In this document: piece after piece, positions 26,417-34,748 of the stretch | How positions within the stretch are numbered: position 1 is the first letter of the stretch | How the letters are laid out: every line of letters begins with the position of its first letter | From: Gemmatimonadota bacterium | GTDB lineage: Bacteria; Gemmatimonadota; Gemmatimonadetes; Gemmatimonadales; Gemmatimonadaceae | Assembly: GCA_016719105.1 (NCBI GenBank) | Contig: JADKAQ010000008.1 | Span: 310,001 to 374,000 of the forward strand | Reading direction: 5' to 3' | Length of the DNA: 64,000 bases | Notes under the pieces: model-generated | The model's database searches: none | What the model saw: the letters and a program-made list of their open reading frames with translations, nothing else | What the model was told of the DNA's origin: nothing | Program-made: the position numbers and the translations under genes

Positions 26417-26814
26417 GGAAGCTCCTTCGAAGTCCTGCTCGACAGGGCGCCGTCCGGCACCCTGCAACTCGGCTCAGTCGCTCGACCCGGCATTTCATGA
26501 CGGGCGATTGGTGAGCTACGTCACAATCCAACATAGGCAAGCCGTATGCCTCGGCTGTCCAGAAGGCTCCCCCCTCTATTGAAAGGGGGCCCCGACAGCG
26601 ACGCGGGTGGATGGCCGGACCGGCAGGATCCACAAGACGTTGCCTGTGAACGACTTGGGTAATCGAGGCGCCGCGTCCGCTCCCCGCATGCGACCGCCGA
26701 TCGGCTCAGGTCGTCTTCGGCCCGCGCGACGTCGACCGCTGCTCGCGGTCCACAAATCAGACGCGCGTGGGATTTCCGCCGCGAGTCTGCGGCACTCGAC
26801 GGCGCCGGGAACGA
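26417..26814. other. Gap between polysaccharide operon and PEP-CTERM gene
   Basis: These 398 bases contain no gene that I can support. They hold the upstream region of the PEP-CTERM gene, including the CRP-like site at 26510-26525 and a CCCCC/GGGGG stem-loop near 26567-26590, and the end of the polysaccharide operon transcript. Confidence 0.5.
26510..26525. promoter_or_regulatory. CRP/FNR-like inverted repeat
   Basis: The sequence GGTGAGCTACGTCACA fits the CRP consensus TGTGA-N6-TCACA except at the first base. It lies about 95 bases before the start of the PEP-CTERM gene. The regulator is not known, so this is a candidate only. Confidence 0.4.
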
Positions 26815-27972
26815 CTACCCGACGCGCCCGCCGTGTCTGGCCGAGATGGCACCGAAGACCTGGACCCCCTGGCGAAGGAGCACCGTATCGGCGGCGACCG
26901 ACGCCGGCGTCGTCGGCCCGCCGATCCAGCTCCCGGCGCCGATCGCCACGTCGCGCTCGACCGCGAGCGAGCCGCGCACATGGCAGCGCTGCCCCAGCGT
27001 CGCCCCGCGTCGGCAGACCACCGTCCCATCGATGACCACGTCGTCGCCGATCACGCAGTCGCCGTGGACCTTCACGCTCCCGCCAATGCGCGCGCCATCC
27101 CCGACGACCAATGCACCGGAGACCACCAGGGCGCCGCTGACCGTCCCGCCGGCCGGGAGAGTATAGTCACCGGCAATGCGCGTGTAGCCTCGCTCGCGTG
27201 TGGCCCCCGCCGGGAGCTTCGCCGTTCCGCTGATGACCGGCGGGAGGATCGGCGGATCTTCGAGAGATCCACCGACCGTGCCATCGGTCGTTCCGTCGGC
27301 GGCGGGCGCATCGGTCGCGGGCGCGACGGTCGCGATGCGCGCGGCGCGAATGCGCGAGAAGGTGACGTTCGGGGCGAGCAGCATGCGCCCCAGCGCCGAC
27401 GCGCGACCGTGCACGATGCTGCCGGCGCCGAGTGAGAGGTCGCCCGCCGCGTGGACCCAACGCAGCACCTCCGACCCCTCGCCCAGCGAGACGTCGCCCT
27501 CCCCGAGCAAGGCGCGATAGACGGCATCGCGCCCGCCATGCATGGGGCCGCGTGCGAGGAACTCGAGCAGGAAGGTCTCGCCGCCCCGCAGGGTGAGGGG
27601 ACCGTCGGCGATGACGATGCGGGGCACCGAGCCATCGGCATGCGCCACGTCCCGCAGGCTCGCGCCGTCTCCCGTCAGCTGCACATAGGGGGACCCGTCG
27701 CCGAGCGTCCCGACCCTGGTCGACGCGGCGACGGCGGTGCTCCCCCCCTCGCGCGTCGCCGCCCCGGCCGCGATGGCGTCGGCCGGCAGATGCCGCGCGA
27801 GATAGTCGCGGAAACCATCCGCAAAGACGGTGAGGTCTCCCGCATCGTGCCCCACCGCGTTCAGCGGCTCGGCGTCGGTGGGGCGGAGCAGCTCGCGGAG
27901 TGCGGGAATGAGCGGCAGGAGTACCCAGGCGGCGGTCGCCGCCAGCAGCAGGAGGAAGGGGGTGACGCTCAT
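26815..27972 (-). CDS. Membrane-anchored bactofilin/hexapeptide beta-helix protein (385 aa)
   Basis: Residues 2-25 form a membrane segment (TPFLLLLAATAAWVLLPLI). The C-terminal 150 residues show the short-period repeats of a left-handed or bactofilin-like beta-helix (GTVSGALVVSGALVVGDGARIGG, GDCVIGDDVVIDGTVV). A second beta-helix-like segment near residues 130-200 is separated by an Asp/Thr/Pro linker. It could be a polymer-forming scaffold or an acyltransferase-like subunit of polysaccharide synthesis; no catalytic His is obvious. It overlaps the GT2 gene by ATGA and is the last gene of the operon. Confidence 0.65.
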   Translation of the reverse strand: MSVTPFLLLLAATAAWVLLPLIPALRELLRPTDAEPLNAVGHDAGDLTVFADGFRDYLARHLPADAIAAGAATREGGSTAVAASTRVGTLGDGSPYVQLTGDGASLRDVAHADGSVPRIVIADGPLTLRGGETFLLEFLARGPMHGGRDAVYRALLGEGDVSLGEGSEVLRWVHAAGDLSLGAGSIVHGRASALGRMLLAPNVTFSRIRAARIATVAPATDAPAADGTTDGTVGGSLEDPPILPPVISGTAKLPAGATRERGYTRIAGDYTLPAGGTVSGALVVSGALVVGDGARIGGSVKVHGDCVIGDDVVIDGTVVCRRGATLGQRCHVRGSLAVERDVAIGAGSWIGGPTTPASVAADTVLLRQGVQVFGAISARHGGRVG

Positions 27973-29282
27973 GCCTCGCCCCCGTCGGCGTGCGTCGCCG
28001 CGCCAGTCCCCGCGCCGCCGGATTGCGGCTGGCGATACCGCTCGGTCTTGTCCCAGCGCTTGGCCGAGCGCCACCCCAAGCCGCCCCCGACGAACTGCTT
28101 GATCGTCTCCTGCGACACCGCCATGAGCGAGACGAGGAAGCCGAAGAAGAGGAACGGGAGCAGGCGCACCCGGTTGCGCGACCCGTCGAGTCGCGTCGCG
28201 GTGGCCACCTCGAAGAAGGCCGCGAAGTTCCCCAGCGTGCTGAAGGCGGAGACGATGAGCACCATGAAGATGCTCGACGACGGCTGGTAGCCCAGGTAAT
28301 ACAGGACGAGCGCCAGCATCCAGCCCAGCAGGAGGATCGGCCCCACCGCGAACACCCCTAACAACAACGTGCCGTCCAACACCTGGAGCCACGACAGGTG
28401 CCCGGGGTGCGCGAGCAGCTTGTTGACGTAGCGCGTGAGCGCCTGGTTGTGGCCGTGCGTCCAGCGCCGGATCTGCCGGATGCGCGTGGGCCAGTTCTCG
28501 GGGACCTCTTCGTAGCACTCCGAGCGATTCTGGTACACGACCTCCCACCCGCGCAGCAGGAGGCGGAAGGTCATGTCAGTGTCTTCGGCCAGCGTGTCGG
28601 TGCGCCATCCGCCAACGCTCGACAGCGCCTCGCGCCGCACCCCGCCCACGGTGCCGCCGTACTGCGGCACCAACCCCATGTTCATGCGGGCCTGCTGGTC
28701 CACCTGGTACCCGCCAGCCCGCTCGAGGTCGAGCAACCGCGTGAGGAGCGAGCGCGAGACGTTCTGCGGCACGACGCGCCCCATCACCGCCCCCACCTCG
28801 GGGTCGAAGAACGGCGCAACGAGCTGCTTGAGGAGCTTGGGGCCCGGGATGTAGTCGGCATCGAAGACGAGATGCACCTCGCTCCCCACGCGGGCACTCG
28901 CCTCCGCGAGCGCCGCCGCCTTTCCCGGCATGCCGCCGGTGCGCCACACCGGCTTGATCAACGCGGGATAGCGTGCCGCGTAGTCGCGCAGGATCGCGCC
29001 CGTGGCGTCGGTCGACCGGTCGTCGATCGGGATGATCGTCAGGCGGTCGCGCGGATAGTCGGCGGCCAGCAACGCCTCGATCGACCCGGTGATGACCTGC
29101 TGCTCGTTGTGACAGGGAATGAAGACCGTCACCGGGGGCCACTCGGCCACGGTGATGTCCACATACGGCTGCCGGTGCCGCCCGAAGAGGCGGCTGAAGG
29201 TGAAGACGTAGTGGCGCACCGTGTACACCACCAGGATGGCCACCACGACCCAGAGCAGCGCGATGAGGATGGTGACGATCAT
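27969..29282 (-). CDS. GT2 family processive polysaccharide synthase (437 aa)
   Basis: One N-terminal membrane segment is followed by a GT-A catalytic domain and about four C-terminal membrane segments, the topology of PgaC/NodC/hyaluronan-type synthases. Motifs: IDDRSTDAT (86-94), DADYIPG (DxD-like, 141-147), LAEDTDMTF (catalytic-base region) and RQIRRWTHGH (the QxxRW-equivalent of processive enzymes). It probably polymerises and extrudes a glycan from a UDP-sugar. The wecB gene in the operon makes UDP-ManNAc from UDP-GlcNAc, suggesting an amino-sugar polymer. Overlaps both neighbours by ATGA. Confidence 0.85.
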   Translation of the reverse strand: MIVTILIALLWVVVAILVVYTVRHYVFTFSRLFGRHRQPYVDITVAEWPPVTVFIPCHNEQQVITGSIEALLAADYPRDRLTIIPIDDRSTDATGAILRDYAARYPALIKPVWRTGGMPGKAAALAEASARVGSEVHLVFDADYIPGPKLLKQLVAPFFDPEVGAVMGRVVPQNVSRSLLTRLLDLERAGGYQVDQQARMNMGLVPQYGGTVGGVRREALSSVGGWRTDTLAEDTDMTFRLLLRGWEVVYQNRSECYEEVPENWPTRIRQIRRWTHGHNQALTRYVNKLLAHPGHLSWLQVLDGTLLLGVFAVGPILLLGWMLALVLYYLGYQPSSSIFMVLIVSAFSTLGNFAAFFEVATATRLDGSRNRVRLLPFLFFGFLVSLMAVSQETIKQFVGGGLGWRSAKRWDKTERYRQPQSGGAGTGAATHADGGEA

Positions 29283-30055
29283 CGCGCCCCTCCCTCGGCG
29301 TTCGCCCCTCGCCGGCCCTGGCCACCGCGCAGCGCCGGCGTCGCGCGCGCCGCGTCAGGCCAACTCATCCCCCAGCCGTAGAAGGCCACGAAGACGAAGA
29401 CTTCAATCAAGAGCCCCCACAGGAAGAACATTGTAGGGAGCGCCAGGAGCGACAGGTGGTACACCACATAGCTGTGCAGCGCCACCTGCAGCGGGAGCAG
29501 GACCGCCATGTGCCCCACGACCATCGCCGTCAGCAGCACCTTGCGCCACACGGCGATGTCGAACGGGTAGAACGTGAGCCCCAGCACCAGCGGCACCAGG
29601 ACGAGCACGGCGCACCCCGCCTGCAGGAAGCCCAGCGTGTACTGCGGCAAGGCGTACGGAAAGCTGTCGGGGCGAATCGCGAAGTAGAGGATGCTCGACA
29701 GCTGGATGAGCGTGGCGAATCGCAGGTAGTAGCGCAGCGGCATCAGGCGCACCGGCAGCACGAGCGAGACCGCCAGCACCAACGCGCAGATCCCCCCGAC
29801 GGCCCAGTAGTGCCAGACACCCGGCAGCGGCGCCGGCGTGGTGACGTGCGGGACGTAGAAGCCGAACAGCGCGCTCGGCGTCGCGCTGGCAAAGCCGATC
29901 GGGCCGGGGAGGCCGAGCCAGGGGATGAGGCGCTCGAGCGCGAGACGCCACACCTCGCCTAACGGTTGAAGGGAGAGCGCCACCAGCGCCGACAGGAGCA
30001 CTGGCACCACCACCATGCTGAGCACGCGCGAGGGGGTGAGGCGCCCACTGACCAT
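29279..30055 (-). CDS. Polytopic membrane protein of the polysaccharide operon
   Basis: About seven membrane segments, including MVVVPVLLSALVALSL, WAVGGICALVLAVSLVL and MFFLWGLLIEVFVFVAFYGWG. No family is recognised. It sits between the YaiO-like outer-membrane gene and the GT2 synthase, with an ATGA overlap to the latter, so a role in glycan export or assembly is likely but inferred. The start is uncertain: 30055 (MVSGRLTPSRV) was chosen, but the frame stays open to an ATG at 30193, which would overlap the upstream gene by 23 bases. Confidence 0.6.
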   Translation of the reverse strand: MVSGRLTPSRVLSMVVVPVLLSALVALSLQPLGEVWRLALERLIPWLGLPGPIGFASATPSALFGFYVPHVTTPAPLPGVWHYWAVGGICALVLAVSLVLPVRLMPLRYYLRFATLIQLSSILYFAIRPDSFPYALPQYTLGFLQAGCAVLVLVPLVLGLTFYPFDIAVWRKVLLTAMVVGHMAVLLPLQVALHSYVVYHLSLLALPTMFFLWGLLIEVFVFVAFYGWGMSWPDAARATPALRGGQGRRGANAEGGAR

Positions 30056-30170
30056 CGCGCGATGCTCGCCGATGACCCCTCCGCGCGACCCGCGGGCGCG
30101 CAGCTCCCCCAGCAACCGCCCGCGCCCGTCGTTGGACGGGGCCAAGGCGGCCAGCTCGCGTGGCGTGCGG

Positions 30171-31052
30171 CTACCAGTGCGCGAAGACGCCAAGCGTCAC
30201 CCCCGTGCGCCGGTAGAACGGATTCTGGTAGTGCTCGCCCTGCAGCAGCACGCCTCCGTACGGCCCCAGCCACTGCCGCCACGAGGCCGCCCCTTCGTGG
30301 CTGGTGAAGCGTCGCACCGCGGCGTCGGCGCCGAGCAGCTGGAACCCCTCGCGCCCGGACGATCCCCGCAGCACCACGACCGCCTTGCCTTGCCTGCCTA
30401 ACGTGATGGCGGCGTTGCCGCGCGCCGCATCCACGTCGCCGGGGGTGCTGCGCGTGACGCGCACCCCACCCTCGGCCACCACCAGCGGCGAGAGGTAGGC
30501 GGTGAGGGCGCCAAAGCCGCCCACATCACGATAGCCCAGCTTGGCGTCGACGACGGTGGTACCGAGCGTGGTGACGAGTGCTCGACGCCTCCCCCACTTG
30601 GTGGAGAGCGAGGCATCGAGGCGAAGGTCGGGGAGGACGAAGTCGCCCGAGCCACCCCCCACGCCGAGGTAGCTGTAGACGCGCTCACCCCAGACGTGCT
30701 GGTTGGCCGCGCTGACGTACGTCCCGGCGTCGCCGAACGCCGAGCGCTGGAGGACCTCGACGAACCACGTGTCGCGCGTGCCAGCGGGGACCGACAGCCG
30801 CAATCCGACGCTCCGCCAGTCGCCATATCCGCCAGACACCTGGTGCCGGTCGGCGAAGAGGTCGGCGCGACGATCGAGGGAGGGGGTCGCGGAGCCCTGC
30901 GCCGGCAACGGCGCCCCCGCCAGCGTGGCCACCACGCCTGAGACAACCGCCAGCCGCACAAGCGCCCGTTGCAGCAGGGCTCGCCGCGAGACAACGGTTG
31001 GAGCAGCGACCGTGCGCGGCCGCTGGCGATGGCGGCCGCGCTCCAGGGTCAT
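30171..31052 (-). CDS. YaiO-family outer-membrane beta-barrel protein (293 aa)
   Basis: An Arg-rich N-terminus precedes a signal-like segment (RLAVVSGVVATLAGAPLPAQG). The mature protein has LFADRHQVSGGYGDWRSVGLRL, WFVEVLQRSAFGDAGTYVSAA, HVWGERVYSYLGVGGGSG and a terminal strand ending GVFAHW, the pattern of YaiO outer-membrane barrels. In E. coli yaiO lies near a GT2 gene (yaiP), as it does here. It may export or anchor the glycan made by the synthase. Its start overlaps the wecB stop (ATGA). Confidence 0.8.
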   Translation of the reverse strand: MTLERGRHRQRPRTVAAPTVVSRRALLQRALVRLAVVSGVVATLAGAPLPAQGSATPSLDRRADLFADRHQVSGGYGDWRSVGLRLSVPAGTRDTWFVEVLQRSAFGDAGTYVSAANQHVWGERVYSYLGVGGGSGDFVLPDLRLDASLSTKWGRRRALVTTLGTTVVDAKLGYRDVGGFGALTAYLSPLVVAEGGVRVTRSTPGDVDAARGNAAITLGRQGKAVVVLRGSSGREGFQLLGADAAVRRFTSHEGAASWRQWLGPYGGVLLQGEHYQNPFYRRTGVTLGVFAHW

Positions 31053-32341
31053 GGCTCGACGACTCGCCGCGTGGGGAGGAGCGCTGGCCCCTCCTGTACC
31101 GGGAGCCCCCCGGCGTGCTTGGGGGCTCGACGCATCAGCGTTTGCACGATGCGCTGCGCCGCCATCCCGTCGCCGAACGGGTTCTCCCCGGACGTCATCG
31201 CCTCGATCTCGCGGTAGTCGTCGAGCAGGAGCGTCGCCGCGTCCACGATCGCCAGCGTGTCGGTCCCCACCACACGACCGAAGCCCGCGTCCACGACCTC
31301 GGGACGCTCCGTGTTCTTGCGGAGAATGAGGACCGGCTTTCCCAGCGACGGGCATTCTTCCTGGATCCCCCCCGAATCCGTCATCGCGAACTCCGAGCGG
31401 CGCAGCAGCTCCAGCAGGTCCGCGTAGCCTAACGGGTCCAGCAGCTCGACGCGAGGCATCCCCGACAGCTCGTCGAACACCACGTCGCGCACGTGCGGGT
31501 TCAGGTGCACGGGAAAGACGAAATGCGTGTCGGTGTGCATGGTGGCCAGCTCGCCCAGCGCTCGGCAGATGTTGGCCAGCGGCTCTCCCAGGTTCTCCCG
31601 GCGGTGCACGGTGCACAGGACGAAGCGCCGCTTCTCCCACGGGAGATCATTGAGGCGTGAATCGTCAAACGACGCCTTGCGGGGCATGCGCCGCAACGCG
31701 TCGACGATCGTGTTGCCGGTGACGAAGATGCGCTCGTCGGGGACCCCCTCGCGCCGCAGGTTCTCGCGCGCCGTCTCGGTGGGGGCGAAGTGCAGGTCGG
31801 CGACCACCGACGCCAACCGGCGGTTGAGTTCCTCGGGGAATGGGTTGCGCAGGTTCCCCGACCGCAGCCCGGCCTCGACGTGCCCGACAGGAATGCCGAG
31901 GTAGTGCGCGGCGAGCGCAGCGCACAACACCGTCGTCGTATCGCCCTGCACCAGGACCACGTCGGGGCGCAGTTCGGAGAAGCACGACGACAGCGCGAGC
32001 ATGGCGCGCGCGGTGAAGTCCGCCAGCGCTTGCTTGGTCGACATCAGCCCGAGGTCCACGTGCGGCTTGATGCCGAAGGCATCGAGCGCCTGCGAGAGCA
32101 TCTCGCGGTGCTGCGCCGTGGTGACGACGACGGTCTCGACGACCTGGCGGTGCTGCGCGAGTTCGAGGATGACCGGGGCCATCTTGATGGCCTCGGGGCG
32201 CGTCCCGACGATCACGCAGACGCGATACTTGCCGCCATGGCCGATGGCCGACAGCTCGCGTGGGGTATGCCGATCGCCCACGCGCCGACTCATCGGCGGG
32301 GTACGACGATGCGATTCGCCCGTCGCCATGAATTCGCTCAT
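31049..32341 (-). CDS. wecB: UDP-N-acetylglucosamine 2-epimerase (non-hydrolysing)
   Basis: Converts UDP-GlcNAc to UDP-ManNAc. Family motifs: VIVGTRPEAIKMAPV, VTTAQHREMLSQALDAF, VVLVQGDTTTV, VGHVEAGLRSGNLRNPFPEELNR (split here for length: GHVEAGLRSG and PFPEELNR), FVTGNTIVDAL, TVHRREN and MTDSGGIQEECPSLGKPVL. The catalytic Asp/Glu/His set is intact. The start is uncertain: ATGs at 32341, 32329 and 32293 are in frame. It is the first gene of the five-gene operon continuing through 26815, with no other sugar-nucleotide gene beside it. Confidence 0.88.
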   Translation of the reverse strand: MSEFMATGESHRRTPPMSRRVGDRHTPRELSAIGHGGKYRVCVIVGTRPEAIKMAPVILELAQHRQVVETVVVTTAQHREMLSQALDAFGIKPHVDLGLMSTKQALADFTARAMLALSSCFSELRPDVVLVQGDTTTVLCAALAAHYLGIPVGHVEAGLRSGNLRNPFPEELNRRLASVVADLHFAPTETARENLRREGVPDERIFVTGNTIVDALRRMPRKASFDDSRLNDLPWEKRRFVLCTVHRRENLGEPLANICRALGELATMHTDTHFVFPVHLNPHVRDVVFDELSGMPRVELLDPLGYADLLELLRRSEFAMTDSGGIQEECPSLGKPVLILRKNTERPEVVDAGFGRVVGTDTLAIVDAATLLLDDYREIEAMTSGENPFGDGMAAQRIVQTLMRRAPKHAGGLPVQEGPALLPTRRVVEP

Positions 32342-32575
32342 CCCTGAGGTGCTGAAGTCGGCCGCAGGCGGAGGGCGCCACACGCCGTCCACCGCGACAC
32401 CAGTCGCCCCCTTACCCGTTGCCGCTATTGAAGTTGCGACCAAGGGCAGGCTCTGCCTTGAACAGACAGTTAAGCGAGGTGGGAGGCAACAAACGGCAGC
32501 GGCGCCCCATCGACCATCCGTCGAGCCCCGATCGACGCGCTGCACACGCCCCGGCACCGGGTGCGCGAAGTTACC

Positions 32576-32615
32576 GCGGCCGGCACCGCGGGGCCACGCC
32601 CGAAGTGCCGGCCGC
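32576..32615 (-). terminator. Hairpin after the VOC gene
   Basis: GCGGCCGGCAC (32576-32586) pairs perfectly with GTGCCGGCCGC (32605-32615), 39 bases past the VOC stop on the minus strand. The remaining part of the 32342-32653 gap holds the wecB upstream region, with an imperfect CAAGG-CA/TG-CCCTTG inverted repeat near 32440-32460 and no gene. Confidence 0.55.
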
Positions 32616-32653
32616 TTGTCAGGCCTGTCGTATGGCGGGGAGGAAACCGCTCG

Positions 32654-33421
32654 CTACATCGGCGACCAGTGCGCCGCGAACGCCGCCCCCTGCGGATCGG
32701 TCGCCATGAAGATCCGCCCGCCCGGAATGTCCATCGGGGGCTGGATGATCGTCCCGCCCAGCTCCGCCACCTTGGCCGCCGCGGCGTCGAGGTCCGGGAC
32801 ACGCACGTAGTACATCCAGGACGGTGGCATCGGCATCGACTCGTGGATGTTGTACATCCCCCCCATCATCTCGTCGTTCCGCGCGAAGACCCGGTACGTG
32901 CCGAGGGGGCCCATGTCCATGTCGTTGCTCAGCGTCCACCCGAAGAGCTTTCCATAGAAGTCGAGCGCAGCATCGATGTCAGTCGTCGCCAGTTCGACCC
33001 ATGAAAATTCGCCCAGCTCGGCCGGTCCCTCATGGCCCGGCGCCTCGGCCTCTGCCTGAAAGACCGAGAAGGTCGCCCCAGACGGATCCTGCAGAATCGC
33101 AAACCGGCCGACCGTCGGAATGGGACTCGGCGGCATCAGCACCTTTCCGCCGATCGTCGGCGCCAGGGCGACGGTGGCCTCGATGTCCGGGGTCCCGATG
33201 TGCCCCATCCAGTGCGGCGGGATCCCCTCCGGTGTCTTGGGCCCGATCCCGCCGATCGGCTTCCCGTTCGCCGTCCACATCGTGTAGACCGACTCCGGTG
33301 GCCCCCATCCCTCGGTCCCCCAGCCAGCGACCGCCTGATAGAAGGCCTGGGCGCCCGCGGCGTCGGAGGTCATGAGATCGTACCAGACAAAGCGGCCGCG
33401 ATACGACGGGTTGGTCGACAT
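32654..33421 (-). CDS. VOC family protein with two glyoxalase-like domains (255 aa)
   Basis: Two vicinal-oxygen-chelate modules are visible: residues 1-120 (FVWYDLMTSDAAGAQAFYQ to DPSGATFSVFQ) and 135-255 (FSWVELATTDIDAALDFYG to DPQGAAFAAHW). The layout matches the two-domain proteins related to the mycobacterial 27-kDa antigen Cfp30B. Metal-binding His/Glu positions are not all obvious, so enzymatic function is unclear. AGAGGTG precedes the ATG. It is probably monocistronic, with a hairpin downstream. Confidence 0.8.
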   Translation of the reverse strand: MSTNPSYRGRFVWYDLMTSDAAGAQAFYQAVAGWGTEGWGPPESVYTMWTANGKPIGGIGPKTPEGIPPHWMGHIGTPDIEATVALAPTIGGKVLMPPSPIPTVGRFAILQDPSGATFSVFQAEAEAPGHEGPAELGEFSWVELATTDIDAALDFYGKLFGWTLSNDMDMGPLGTYRVFARNDEMMGGMYNIHESMPMPPSWMYYVRVPDLDAAAAKVAELGGTIIQPPMDIPGGRIFMATDPQGAAFAAHWSPM

Positions 33422-33773
33422 GAAACACCTCTCGTGAGACAGGAGAAAGTCGTGGCCCTGCGACCGCAGGGAGGAGACGGCGGACGGGTGGGACAGGCGG
33501 AGGAACGAGCAGACGTGCGCGACCTGCGTCGTTCCGCGGGGCGACGAAACTGCCGTTCACCCACGGCGTTGTCGATGTCGGAGGGACGAATCGAGGGTTA
33601 CGCGACGCCTGCCATGCTCCATTAGGCGCCGGCCGCCACCACCATTTTGTGCGTGGTGGTGCCTGCCTCGCCAACCAACCCCGCCCCCGGTAGCTTGCGC
33701 TGCAGGGTGATGGAGGGCGCGCTCGCGCCCCCTCCACGCCGGTCTCCTTCCTGCGTTCGCAGGAACTGGCTGT
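33422..33773. other. Gap between VOC gene and cyanophycinase
   Basis: About 350 bases with no gene I can support. It contains a CCACCAC/GTGGTGG hairpin near 33636-33659 with TTTTG in the loop, and an ATTAGGCGCC motif near 33621. The cyanophycinase leader array begins at 33774. Confidence 0.45.
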
Positions 33774-33787
33774 CTCCCGTCTCCCGT
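33774..33787 (+). repeat. CTCCCGT x2 leader array (cyanophycinase)
   Basis: Two exact CTCCCGT copies, preceded by CTGT, end 7 bases before the TTG start of the cyanophycinase gene, in sense orientation. Confidence 0.75.
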
Positions 33788-33794
33788 CCTGATC

Positions 33795-34625
33795 TTGTCT
33801 CCTGCGCGCGTCCCGGCCGACCTCACTCGCGGCTACATCATCCCCATCGGTGGGCGGATCGGCGATTCCGACATCCTCACGCATTTCGTTCACCTCTGCG
33901 GTGGGCGTCAGGCGCGAATCGCGATCCTCCCCACGGCGTCGTCCGAGTCGTCCACCGGACGCGACTACGAGAAGCTCTTCCTCAAGCTCGGCGCCCGCGA
34001 CGCCAAGGCCGTCGCCATCGAACGGCGGAGCGATGCCGACGACGAGGATTTCCTCGAGGTGCTCGAGCGCGCCGACGGCGTCTTTCTCACCGGCGGCAAC
34101 CAGCTCAAGCTCTCGACCACCCTGGGCGGTACTCCGGTCGCCAAGCTGCTCCGGCGGCGCAACGCCTCCGGACAGCACGTCGCGGGGACGTCGGCTGGCG
34201 CCGCCTTTCTCTCCGAGCACATGATCGCCTTCGGCGAGGAAGGACCGACCCCGAAGGTCGGGATGGCGACGCTGGCCCCCGGGCTCGGCCTCACCAATCG
34301 CGTCGTGATCGACCAGCACTTCCGGCAGCGCGACCGCCTCGGGCGCCTCCTGATGGCGCTCGCGCTCAACCCGTTCGCCGTCGGCCTCGGCCTCGACGAA
34401 GACACCGCGGCGTTCATCGGTCCCGACGAGGTGATCGAGATCCGCGGCTCCGGCGGGATCACCTGCATCGACCCCTCGCGCGTGGAATACTCGAGCGCCG
34501 ACCACACCGACCGCGGGCAGCCGATATCGCTCGTGGGTGTGCAGCTCCACATCCTCACGCACGGCGCCACGTACAACCTCCACACGCGCAAGGCGAGCGT
34601 CGAAAGCCTGCAGCCGTCGGAGTAG
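33795..34625 (+). CDS. cphB: Cyanophycinase (S51 serine peptidase, 276 aa)
   Basis: Cyanophycinase breaks cyanophycin into beta-Asp-Arg dipeptides. The sequence shows RGYIIPIGGRIGDSDIL, FLTGGNQLKLSTTLGGT, the nucleophile elbow VAGTSAGAAFLS (Ser near residue 134), IDQHFRQRDRLGRLL and GLGLDEDTAAFIG, all typical of CphB. The start is a TTG; no ATG precedes the conserved N-terminus. There is no signal peptide, so it is an intracellular form. It lies upstream of cphA in the same direction (124-base gap). Confidence 0.88.
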   Translation: MSPARVPADLTRGYIIPIGGRIGDSDILTHFVHLCGGRQARIAILPTASSESSTGRDYEKLFLKLGARDAKAVAIERRSDADDEDFLEVLERADGVFLTGGNQLKLSTTLGGTPVAKLLRRRNASGQHVAGTSAGAAFLSEHMIAFGEEGPTPKVGMATLAPGLGLTNRVVIDQHFRQRDRLGRLLMALALNPFAVGLGLDEDTAAFIGPDEVIEIRGSGGITCIDPSRVEYSSADHTDRGQPISLVGVQLHILTHGATYNLHTRKASVESLQPSE

Positions 34626-34717
34626 CCGTCGTCGTCGACCTGATCCGGCGCGCGTCGCCCTAACGAGAAGGGAAGCGGGGGAACGAGAGCAGAGGTTGCG
34701 ACGCTCGCCCTCCCCGC

Positions 34718-34745
34718 CTCCCGTCTCCTGTCTCCCGTCTCCCGT
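34718..34745 (+). repeat. CTCCCGT leader array (cphA)
   Basis: Four tandem units, three CTCCCGT and one CTCCTGT (second unit), end only 3 bases before the cphA ATG, in sense orientation. Confidence 0.85.
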
Positions 34746-34748
34746 CCC

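Noticed and set aside
29279..30055. Membrane protein as a possible exosortase, because Cys, Arg and His occur in order in successive segments
   Set aside because: The Cys lacks the CSG context and the spacing is not that of exosortases. Composition alone could give this order.
33422..33794. Small open frames between the VOC and cyanophycinase genes
   Set aside because: Short, motif-free, and in DNA with hairpins and leader repeats. No ribosome binding site.
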